Assembly (NCBI RefSeq): GCF_003319185.1 | Contig: NZ_QOHJ01000006.1 | Coordinates: forward strand, 62,001-126,000 | Direction of reading: 5' to 3' | DNA: 64,000 nucleotides | From: Blastococcus sp. TF02A-30 | Lineage (GTDB): Bacteria; Actinomycetota; Actinomycetes; Mycobacteriales; Geodermatophilaceae | The notes under the pieces: generated by a model | Seen by the model: the letters and a program-made list of their open reading frames with translations, nothing else | Database searches by the model: none | Told to the model about the DNA's origin: nothing | Shown: positions 57,715-64,000 of the stretch, one piece after another | Layout of the letters: every line of letters starts with the position of its first letter | How positions within the stretch are numbered: position 1 is the first letter of the stretch | Program-made: the position numbers and the translations under genes

Positions 57715-58875
57715 GTGCGCACGCTGCTCGTGGCCGGCCCCGGTGGGGCCGGCACCTCGACGTCGGCCGCCGCGGCCGCGGTCCGCGCTGCCCGCGACGG
57801 TCGCGCGACCGTGCTCCTCACCCGCCGGGCGCCGGACGTCGCCGGCCTCGGTGCCGTGCCCGGGCTCCAGGTCCGGACCGTCGACCCGCGGGCGTCGGTC
57901 GAGGAGTTCTGGGGCGGCACCGTCGTCCCGTCCGCGGCCGGTCTGCCGCTGACCCTGCCCCCGGCCAGCTCCGTCGTCCCGCTGCCCGGCGCCGCGGAGC
58001 TGGCGCTCCTGGCCGAGCTCGGCCGGGTCGAGGCCGACCTGGTGGTCGTGGACGCCGGCTCCACGACCGACCTGGTGGGGCTGGTCGCGCTGCCGTCGAC
58101 GCTGCGCTGGTGGCTGGACCGGCTCCTGCCCCCGGGGATCCGGGCGCTGGGCGCGGTGCGCACGGCCGCCGTCGCCGCCGGCGCTGCCCGCCGGGGGCCG
58201 GCCGACGCCGGGCTGGCGCTGGTCCGCCGGATCGAGTCGCTGCTGGCCTCCGACCGCCTCGCCCCCGACCCGCCGGGCCCGGCCACGGGCACCGCCGTCC
58301 TCCTCACCGCGGTGCCGAGGGCCGGTACGGCTCCGGCGCTGCGGCCGCTGGTGACCGCTCTCGGGCTGCACGGCGTCCGGCCCGGTGCCGTCCTGGCACG
58401 GGTGCTCCCGGCGGAGGGCACGGGGGAGTGGTGGCGCCGGCGCACCGCCGAGCAGGAGTCGGCGCTGGCCGAGCTGGCGGTGCTGGCCCCGGTGCACGCC
58501 GTCGAGGAGGGGGCCGAGGTGCCGCGCGACGCCGATGCGCTGGCCGCGCTGCTCGACGGCTTCGAGCTGCCCGCCGCCACCGCGCTGCCGGCGCCCGCCA
58601 CCGAGCGGGCCGGGGGCGGCTGGCGGCTGAGCGTCCCGCTGCCGTTCGCCGAGCGCGGCGCGGTGCAGCTGACCCGCTGGGAGGACGACCTGGTCGTCGA
58701 CGCCGCGGGCACCCGGCGCTCCCTGCCGCTCGATTCCCTGCTGCGCCGCTGCGAGGTGACCGGCGGCTCGCTGGTCGACGCCGGCACCGCGGACGCCCGA
58801 CTCGAGGTCGCCTTCCGACCCGACCCCACGCTCTGGCCGGCCGACCTCCTGGCCGCCGAGAGGAGGAACCGATGA
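57715..58875 (+). CDS. ArsA/MinD-like ATPase relative with degenerate P-loop
   Basis: This 386-residue protein has the layout of anion-transport ATPases. The P-loop position reads AGPGGAGTSTSAAAAAV (about 8-24), lacking the Lys of GKGGVGKST. A Walker B-like strand is DLVVVDAGSTTDLV near 103-116. The C-terminal 80 residues form a small beta domain (LSVPLPFAERGAVQLTRWED) like that at the ends of ArsA-like Rv2184c proteins. Loss of the P-loop Lys suggests it does not hydrolyse ATP in the usual way. It starts 8 nt after the previous stop. Confidence 0.78.
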   Translation: MRTLLVAGPGGAGTSTSAAAAAVRAARDGRATVLLTRRAPDVAGLGAVPGLQVRTVDPRASVEEFWGGTVVPSAAGLPLTLPPASSVVPLPGAAELALLAELGRVEADLVVVDAGSTTDLVGLVALPSTLRWWLDRLLPPGIRALGAVRTAAVAAGAARRGPADAGLALVRRIESLLASDRLAPDPPGPATGTAVLLTAVPRAGTAPALRPLVTALGLHGVRPGAVLARVLPAEGTGEWWRRRTAEQESALAELAVLAPVHAVEEGAEVPRDADALAALLDGFELPAATALPAPATERAGGGWRLSVPLPFAERGAVQLTRWEDDLVVDAAGTRRSLPLDSLLRRCEVTGGSLVDAGTADARLEVAFRPDPTLWPADLLAAERRNR

Positions 58876-59204
58876 CCACCGGAGCCGACTGGCTGGACTC
58901 CGCGCGGCGGCTGATCGACGCCCTGCGCCCCGAGGCCGACCCCGACGACGCCACCACCACCGGCGGACCGGCCGCCCACGGCGAGCACGGCGGCGACTGC
59001 CGCTGGTGCCCGGTGTGCCAGGTCGCCGCGGTCGTCCGCGGCGAGCGACCGGAGGTGACCGCGGCGCTCGCCGACGTCCTGACCACCACCGCGGCCGCGC
59101 TGCGCACCTTCGCCGGGGAGCCGCCCGCGCCGTCGGCCGGTGCTGCCACCGACGAGGACCCGGGCGACGAGCCGCCGTCGGTCCAGCGCATCGAGATCGC
59201 GTGA
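58872..59204 (+). CDS. Small Cys-motif hypothetical protein
   Basis: This 110-residue acidic protein opens DWLDSARRLIDALRPEAD and has a CRWCPVCQ motif near residue 40, possibly a metal site, followed by VTAALADVLTTTAAALRTF and an acidic tail. It is conserved next to the ArsA-like gene (Rv2183c position). AGGAGG precedes the ATG, which overlaps the previous stop as ATGA. Function unknown. Confidence 0.8.
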   Translation: MTTGADWLDSARRLIDALRPEADPDDATTTGGPAAHGEHGGDCRWCPVCQVAAVVRGERPEVTAALADVLTTTAAALRTFAGEPPAPSAGAATDEDPGDEPPSVQRIEIA

Positions 59205-60184
59205 CCGCCCCCGGCTCGCTGGCCGCCCTCGGCATCGACATCGGCGGCACGAAGGTCGCCGGCGGCGTGGTCACCCCGGACGGCACGATCACGGCCACCG
59301 CGCGCCGGGCGACCCCGGGCAAGTCCGTCTCGGCCACCGAGGACGCCATCGCCGCCGTCGTCGAGGAGCTGGCGGCCGGCCACGACGGCGAGATCGTCGG
59401 CGTCGGCATCGGCGCGGCCGGCTGGTTCGACCGGACCGGCGACACCGTGCTGTTCAGCCCGCACCTGGCGTGGCGGCACGCGTCGCTGCGCAAGGACCTG
59501 GAGTCGCGGCTCCAGCGGCCGCTGTGGGTGGGCAACGACGCCGACGCCGCGGCCTGGGCGGAGTACCGCTACGGCGCCGCCCGGGGTGCGGACCTCGCGC
59601 TGATGATCACGCTCGGCACCGGCATCGGCGGCGGGATCGTCATGGACGGGCGGCTGCAGCGTGGCTCGCACGGCGTCGCGGGGGAGTGGGGCCACATGCG
59701 CGTGGTCCCCGACGGCCGCCTGTGCGCCTGCGGCAACCGCGGCTGCTGGGAGCAGTACGCCAGCGGTACCGCGCTCGGCCAGACCGCGCGCGAGGTGGCC
59801 AGCACGTCCCCGGCCGCGGCGGCGATGCTGCTGGAGCGGGTCGACGGCGAGGCGCAGCGGCTCACCGGTGAGGACGTCGCCCGGGCCGCGTACGACGGCG
59901 ATCCGCTGGCCCTGGAGCTGCTGGCCGGCGTCGGCGAGTGGCTCGGGCAGGGCATCGCCGACCTCTCCGCCGTCCTCGACCCGGAGGTCGTGGTCATCGG
60001 CGGCGGGGTGAGCGTGCTCGGCGAGATGGTGCTCGCCCCGGCGCGCGACCGGCTCGAGCGGGCGCTGCCCGGCCGGGGGTTCCGCCCCGGGCCGCGGATC
60101 GTCGCGGCCGAGCTGGGGGCGCAGGCCGGCATCGTCGGCGCGGCCGACCTGGTGCGGAGGGACGTCGCCGAGGGCACCGCCTGA
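59201..60184 (+). CDS. ROK-family glucokinase-like sugar kinase
   Basis: The 327-residue ROK kinase has an ATP-binding LGIDIGGTKVAGGVV near the N-terminus, active-site NDADAAAWAEY (about 112-122), and the zinc-binding CACGNRGCWEQYASG (about 173-187). These features fit bacterial glucokinases of the actinobacterial GlkA type, though other sugars cannot be ruled out. The GTG start overlaps the preceding stop by four bases, so it ends the four-gene run that begins with the START-like gene. Confidence 0.92.
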   Translation: MTAPGSLAALGIDIGGTKVAGGVVTPDGTITATARRATPGKSVSATEDAIAAVVEELAAGHDGEIVGVGIGAAGWFDRTGDTVLFSPHLAWRHASLRKDLESRLQRPLWVGNDADAAAWAEYRYGAARGADLALMITLGTGIGGGIVMDGRLQRGSHGVAGEWGHMRVVPDGRLCACGNRGCWEQYASGTALGQTAREVASTSPAAAAMLLERVDGEAQRLTGEDVARAAYDGDPLALELLAGVGEWLGQGIADLSAVLDPEVVVIGGGVSVLGEMVLAPARDRLERALPGRGFRPGPRIVAAELGAQAGIVGAADLVRRDVAEGTA

Positions 60185-60193
60185 GGCCGGCGG

Positions 60194-61423
60194 TCAGCAG
60201 AGCTCGCGGGCGAGCTGCTCCAGGAACAGGCCGATGTCGGTGACGATGCCCATGGCCTGCGCGCTGCCGCGGTCGGCCAGCTTGGTGACCGTCGCCGGGT
60301 TGATGTCGACGCAGACCAGCGGGACCGACGCCGGCAGCAGGTTCCCGGTGGCGATCGAGTGCAGCATCGTGGCGACCATGATCGCGAAGCCGACGTCGTG
60401 CAGCTCGGCGCGCATCGCCCGCTGGCCCTCGATGACGTCGGTGAAGACGTCGGGCAGCGGGCCGTCGTCGCGGACCGACCCGACCAGCACGAACGGCTTG
60501 CCGGCCTGCACCAGCGCGTGCATGACGCCCCCGGTGAGGACGCCGGAGTCGACCGCGGCCGCGATGGAACCGGCCGCGCGGACGGTGTTGATCGCTCGGA
60601 TGTGGTGCTCGTGCCCGTGCGGCACGCCCGACCCCTTGGCCAGGTCGACGCCCAGCGAGGTCCCGTAGAGCGCCGACTCGATGTCGTGCGTCGCCAGCGC
60701 GTTGCCCGCGAACAGCACGTCGACGTAGCCGGCGCGCACCAGCCGGACCATGGCGGGGGAGGCGCCGGTGTGCACGACCGCGGGGCCGCCGACCCACAGC
60801 ACCCGCCGGCCCGCGGCCTTCACCTCGCGCATCCGCTCGGCGATCTGGCGCACCAGCAGCGCCTGCGGCTTCTCGCTGGAGACCGCCGAGGACATGAACC
60901 CGAAGTTCTCCTCCTCGCCGCGGGCCACCGCCGGGGGCATCTCCACCCGGACGCCGTGGGCGCCGCAGACCACCTGCTCGCCGGCCCGCACGTCGCTGAC
61001 CGGGACCGTGCGCACCACGGGGCGCCCGCCGGCCCCGGCCGGGTCGACGACCAGCCCGCAGTCCATCTCGGCGCGGTCGACGGCGATCCAGTCCCGCTCC
61101 AGCCGGACGAAGGTGTCGAGGTTGGTGGTGGAGTAGAAGTCGTCGGGGAAGACGCCGTCGGCCGGGGCGGGCCGCGTCGTGGCGGTGCCGGGGTCGACGG
61201 CGTTGGCGCCGTGGGTCTGCAGCCGCATGAGGATGCGGTCGAGCAGCTCGCCGTCGGCCGCGCGGACCTCGATCTCGGCCCGCGACTCGTCCTCGTGCCG
61301 GCGGCCCAGGTCGAGGTCGGCGATCCGGTAGTCCCCGCCGTACTCCAGGACGTCGTCGAGCACCCGGGCCAGGATGCCGGTGTCCATCAGGTGGCCGGTG
61401 AGCGCGACGGTGGCGGCGTCCAT
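60194..61423 (-). CDS. TIGR00300 / LOR-SDH family protein
   Basis: This 409-residue protein of the TIGR00300 type has an N-terminal LOR/SDH-like part ([20 protein letters not shown]) and a Rossmann-like C-terminal part with VLWVGGPAVVHTGAS, GNALATHDIESALYGTSLG and HGHEHHIRAINTV. Archaeal relatives and the C-terminal domain of cyanobacterial ArgZ/AgrE act in ornithine/arginine breakdown, releasing ammonia. Whether this actinobacterial version does so is inference. ATG at 61423 has TACGGT (61430-61435) six nt upstream. Confidence 0.85.
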   Translation of the reverse strand: MDAATVALTGHLMDTGILARVLDDVLEYGGDYRIADLDLGRRHEDESRAEIEVRAADGELLDRILMRLQTHGANAVDPGTATTRPAPADGVFPDDFYSTTNLDTFVRLERDWIAVDRAEMDCGLVVDPAGAGGRPVVRTVPVSDVRAGEQVVCGAHGVRVEMPPAVARGEEENFGFMSSAVSSEKPQALLVRQIAERMREVKAAGRRVLWVGGPAVVHTGASPAMVRLVRAGYVDVLFAGNALATHDIESALYGTSLGVDLAKGSGVPHGHEHHIRAINTVRAAGSIAAAVDSGVLTGGVMHALVQAGKPFVLVGSVRDDGPLPDVFTDVIEGQRAMRAELHDVGFAIMVATMLHSIATGNLLPASVPLVCVDINPATVTKLADRGSAQAMGIVTDIGLFLEQLARELC

Positions 61424-61439
61424 GCCCGCACCGTAGGGG

Positions 61440-62117
61440 TCAGACGACCGCGCCGTCGTCCCCGTCGTCGCCGGTGGAGCGCTCCCGCATGCGGGAGACC
61501 AGCATGGCCACCCCTCCGGCGATCGCCGCGACGCCGAGCAGCAGGCCGACGTCCGCGGACAGCCGCAGCACGCCGGGAGCACCGATGAGCAGCAGCCCGC
61601 CCACGACCAGCAGCACCGCGTACAGCGTCGTCGGCGAGGGCGCGGGGAGCGGCGGGGGAGGCGGCGGCTCGTAGTGCTCCTCGGGGAGGTCCAGCACCGA
61701 CAGCTCGTGCGGCGCCCGGGGAGGGGCGTCCGACGGCGCCTCGTCGACGGCGGTACGGCCGTGCTCCGCCTCGAACGCGGCCACGATGCGGCTCCACTCG
61801 GCGTCCTCGTCGAGGTCCGCGCGCGCCGGGGCGGCCTCGACGGGCTGCCGCGCGTGCTCGTCGGCGTGCCGGTCGACCAGCACGCCGGCCTCCTCCCGGC
61901 GGCCACGGTCGACGAAGAGCCGGTCGGTGGGCGGGCTGGGCAGGGAGACCTCGCGGGTGTACGGCCCGACGTCGGCCGACGGCTCGAGGTAGGCCGGGAT
62001 GCCCGCGGCCTGGAGCACGTCGAGCAGGTGCTCGCCGACCCGCGGGTCGACGTCGCGCAGCGGGCTCCAGAGGACGGCGTCGAGGCCGTTGTCGCGGCGG
62101 CCGCGTCGTCCGGTCAC
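61440..62117 (-). CDS. Hypothetical membrane-anchored protein
   Basis: This 225-residue protein opens with a small folded-looking domain (LDAVLWSPLRDVDPRVGEHL, then VLQAAGIPAYLEPSADVGPY), a charged acidic middle with a Pro-run (YEPPPPPPLPAPSP), then two transmembrane segments (about 160-210) and an acidic tail. I do not recognise the family; the N-terminal part resembles the DUF2007-like putative signal-transducing fold only loosely. The GTG start overlaps the esterase stop by four bases. Confidence 0.7.
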   Translation of the reverse strand: MTGRRGRRDNGLDAVLWSPLRDVDPRVGEHLLDVLQAAGIPAYLEPSADVGPYTREVSLPSPPTDRLFVDRGRREEAGVLVDRHADEHARQPVEAAPARADLDEDAEWSRIVAAFEAEHGRTAVDEAPSDAPPRAPHELSVLDLPEEHYEPPPPPPLPAPSPTTLYAVLLVVGGLLLIGAPGVLRLSADVGLLLGVAAIAGGVAMLVSRMRERSTGDDGDDGAVV

Positions 62118-62908
62118 GGCGTCTCCGGCTCGGTCGCCGGCACGCGGGCCCTGATCCACTCGACCGAGCCGCGGAAGATCCGTGGGGCGTCGTTGTCCAG
62201 CGTCGCGACGTGGTAGCTGTCCTCGAGCAGCACCTCGGTGGTGTCGCTGCTCCCGACCCCGGCCAGCAGGACCTCGCTGTTGACCGGCTCGACGACGTGG
62301 TCCTCGGCGCTGTGGAAGACGATCACCGGCGCGGTGACCCGGCCCAGGTCGGTGCGGGTGAGGGCCCACAGCGCCCGTAGCTGCATCATCGCCCGGGTCG
62401 GCAGCTTCGGGTAGGCGAGCTCGACGACGCCGGCCTTCTTGATGTCGCTGGCGATCGGCGCCCAGCTGGGGGTCAGCCTCGACAGCAGCGGCAGCAGCTT
62501 GGCGTCCAGCCGCTGGGTGAGCAGCGCCGGGTTGACCAGCAGCAGGCCGGCGACGTCATCGGGGCGCACCTCGGCCAGCCGGGTGGCCAGCGTGCCGCCC
62601 ATGGACAGCCCGGCCACGAACACCCGGTCGCAGCCCGCGCGCAGCTCGTCGAACGCCCGCTCGACCGCCGTCGTCCACTGCTCGTGGGTGCTGGTGTTGC
62701 AGTCCTGCCAGGTCGTGCCGTGGCCCGGCAGCAGCGGGCAGCGCACGGTGAACCCCTCGGCCGCGAGGTGCTCGCCCCACGGCCGCATGCTCATCGGGTT
62801 GCCGGTGAAGCCGTGCACCAGCAGCACGCCGGTGCGCGCGTCAGCGCCCCGCCCGGGGAAGTCGAACGGCTCGGCGCCGGCCAGCACGGCGGGGGTCGGA
62901 CCGGGCAC
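62114..62908 (-). CDS. Alpha/beta hydrolase (carboxylesterase/monoglyceride lipase)
   Basis: This 264-residue hydrolase has VLLVHGFTGNPMSMRPWGEHL (oxyanion-hole HGFTG near residue 31), nucleophile Ser in GLSMGGT (about 101), Asp in HSAEDHVV and His in DSYHVATLD. These are the features of Est30/monoacylglycerol lipase-type carboxylesterases. The GTG at 62908 has AGGAGG nearby; the longer in-frame reading adds 20 Arg-rich residues and is rejected. Neighbouring plsC suggests lipid turnover as context. Confidence 0.9.
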   Translation of the reverse strand: MPGPTPAVLAGAEPFDFPGRGADARTGVLLVHGFTGNPMSMRPWGEHLAAEGFTVRCPLLPGHGTTWQDCNTSTHEQWTTAVERAFDELRAGCDRVFVAGLSMGGTLATRLAEVRPDDVAGLLLVNPALLTQRLDAKLLPLLSRLTPSWAPIASDIKKAGVVELAYPKLPTRAMMQLRALWALTRTDLGRVTAPVIVFHSAEDHVVEPVNSEVLLAGVGSSDTTEVLLEDSYHVATLDNDAPRIFRGSVEWIRARVPATEPETP

Positions 62909-63029
62909 GGGCGTCCTCCTGGTCGTCCGGCGGCGGGAGCCGACGGGTGGAAAAGTGATCCCTCGCACGGGGACGGCCGATTGTCCTCCAGGCGCAGGGC
63001 TCCCTAGTCTGGCAGCTCACGAGGGAGGC

Positions 63030-63782
63030 GTGTTGTTCTACTGGTTCCTCAAGTTCGTCGCGGTCGGGCCGGTCGCGAAGCTGGTCTTCCGCCCACGCGC
63101 CGAGGGCACCGAGAACGTCCCCGCGGCCGGTGCGGCCATCCTGGCGAGCAACCACCTGTCCGCCGCCGACTGGGTCTTCATGCCCCTGTCGATCAAGCGC
63201 CGCGTCACCTTCCTCGCCAAGCAGGAGTACTTCACCGGCACCGGCATCAAGGGCTGGGGCCAGCGGGTCTTCTTCGCCGGCAGCGGCCAGGTGCCGATCG
63301 ACCGCACCAGCGCCTCGGCGGCCGAGGACGCCATCCAGACCGGCCTGCGCGTGCTGCGCGGGGGCAACCTGCTCGGCATCTACCCCGAGGGCACCCGCTC
63401 GCCCGACGGCCGGCTCTACCGCGGCAAGATCGGCGTGGCCCGGATGGCCCTGGAGACCGGCGTGCCGGTGGTCCCGGTGGCCATGTGCTACTCCACCCGG
63501 AAGCTGCCGTTCGGCAAGAAGCTCATGCGGGTCAAGGTCGTCTTCGGCCGTCCGCTGGACTTCACCCGCTACGAGGGGCTGGCCGGCGACCGCTTCGTCG
63601 AGCGCTCGGTCACCGACGAGATCATGTACGAGATCATGACGCTGTCGGGCCAGGAGTACGTCGACGTCTACGGGGCCTCGGTGAAGAAGGCGCAGGCCAC
63701 GGGGGGCAGCGACGCCGTCGCCACCCTGCAGCCCCCGGCCGCGGAGGCCGGCGACCGCGCCCCGACGTCCCTGGCCGGCTGA
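63030..63782 (+). CDS. 1-acyl-sn-glycerol-3-phosphate acyltransferase (PlsC-like)
   Basis: This 250-residue membrane-associated acyltransferase has the catalytic NHLSAADW (H-x4-D, about 41-48) and the phosphate-binding YPEGTRSPDG (about 115-124). It should acylate lysophosphatidate or a related acceptor such as a PIM precursor. GTG at 63030 and TTG at 63033 are both possible starts; a GGGAGG site lies just before. Rv2182c is its likely mycobacterial counterpart. Confidence 0.9.
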   Translation: MLFYWFLKFVAVGPVAKLVFRPRAEGTENVPAAGAAILASNHLSAADWVFMPLSIKRRVTFLAKQEYFTGTGIKGWGQRVFFAGSGQVPIDRTSASAAEDAIQTGLRVLRGGNLLGIYPEGTRSPDGRLYRGKIGVARMALETGVPVVPVAMCYSTRKLPFGKKLMRVKVVFGRPLDFTRYEGLAGDRFVERSVTDEIMYEIMTLSGQEYVDVYGASVKKAQATGGSDAVATLQPPAAEAGDRAPTSLAG

Positions 63783-63800
63783 CGGCCGGCCCGCCCCGGA

Positions 63801-64000
63801 TCAGCGTGCGACGAGCCGGTCGAGGACGTCGCGGAGCAGGGCGAGCAGCTCGGGGCGGGTCATCGTCGGCTCGTCCGCCCAGGAGCCGACCAGGTCCTCG
63901 GTGAACGCGAACCAGGCCAGCACCAGCTGGCGGTGCCGGGCGTCGTCGGGCAGGCCGAGCGCCGCCAGCGCCACCTCGACCAGGCGGCCGCGGGTCTCCT
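63801..64000 (-). CDS. TetR-family regulator, C-terminal part (partial)
   Basis: The gene enters from the right edge; only the last 65 codons are visible. The sequence VEVALAALGLPDDARHRQLV, then LAWFAFTEDLVGSWADE and PELLALLRDVLDRLVAR, resembles the helical ligand-binding end of TetR/AcrR regulators. The DNA-binding domain is outside the window. Ends 18 bp from the plsC stop, convergent. Confidence 0.65.
   Translation of the reverse strand, partial: ETRGRLVEVALAALGLPDDARHRQLVLAWFAFTEDLVGSWADEPTMTRPELLALLRDVLDRLVAR

Overview
The window is about 73% G+C by eye, with GTG as a very common start codon. Its gene content is actinobacterial: qcrCAB with ctaC/ctaF/ctaE, an adenylylatable GlnA with a GlnR box, an F420-type oxidoreductase, and DUF4191, DUF3043, DUF3618 and DUF4235 proteins. 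The absence of mycolate genes and the style of the sequence suggest Geodermatophilaceae (Blastococcus/Geodermatophilus/Modestobacter type). That placement is inference. No rRNA, tRNA, CRISPR array, prophage or insertion sequence was seen. Nearly everything looks like core chromosome, and gene order from glnA (3 kb) to plsC (63 kb) closely follows, in reverse, the Mycobacterium tuberculosis Rv2220-Rv2182c block as I remember it, with several local insertions and losses.

Layout. 0-3 kb: a truncated polytopic membrane protein, a class I glutamine amidotransferase and a small protein. 3-10 kb: glnA with a four-half-site GlnR operator, an RDD protein, an acetyltransferase, DUF4191, lipA, an Ala-rich helical repeat protein and an F420-type oxidoreductase. 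10-15 kb: accessory genes (ClbS/DfsB-like protein, methyltransferase with divergent HxlR regulator, GGDEF-EAL protein). 15-20 kb: leuS behind a leucine leader peptide and intrinsic terminator, a tandem GNAT protein and lipB. 20-30 kb: a flavin oxidoreductase, a Ser/Thr kinase, a TIGR01777 protein, sucB, lpdA, a small frameshifted gene, pepA and gcvT. LipA, LipB, SucB, Lpd and GcvT form a lipoate-centred neighbourhood. 30-38 kb: membrane-stress-type small genes, aldo/keto reductase, MBL hydrolase, DUF3043, erpA and asnB. 38-46 kb: the respiratory block (ctaC-ctaF rightward, ctaE-qcrC-qcrA-qcrB leftward), which would encode most of the actinobacterial bcc-aa3 supercomplex apart from CtaD. 46-53 kb: trpD coupled to a pseudo-receiver protein, a RAM-domain protein, a DEDDh/GIY-YIG nuclease and two NlpC/P60 peptidoglycan hydrolases, the second behind a c-di-AMP (ydaO) riboswitch. 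53-64 kb: M48 protease, PimB-like mannosyltransferase, FadD15-type ligase, START-like protein, ArsA-like ATPase, ROK kinase, a TIGR00300 protein, esterase, PlsC and the end of a TetR regulator.

The regulatory layer is the most informative part. At least 22 start codons have a TANNNT hexamer ending 6-8 nt upstream, the signature of leaderless transcription. There are also a GlnR box, a leucine attenuator, a ydaO riboswitch with a good sigma-70 promoter, a possible sigma-B-type promoter, and a dispersed palindromic repeat that supplies the -10 box of two neighbouring genes.
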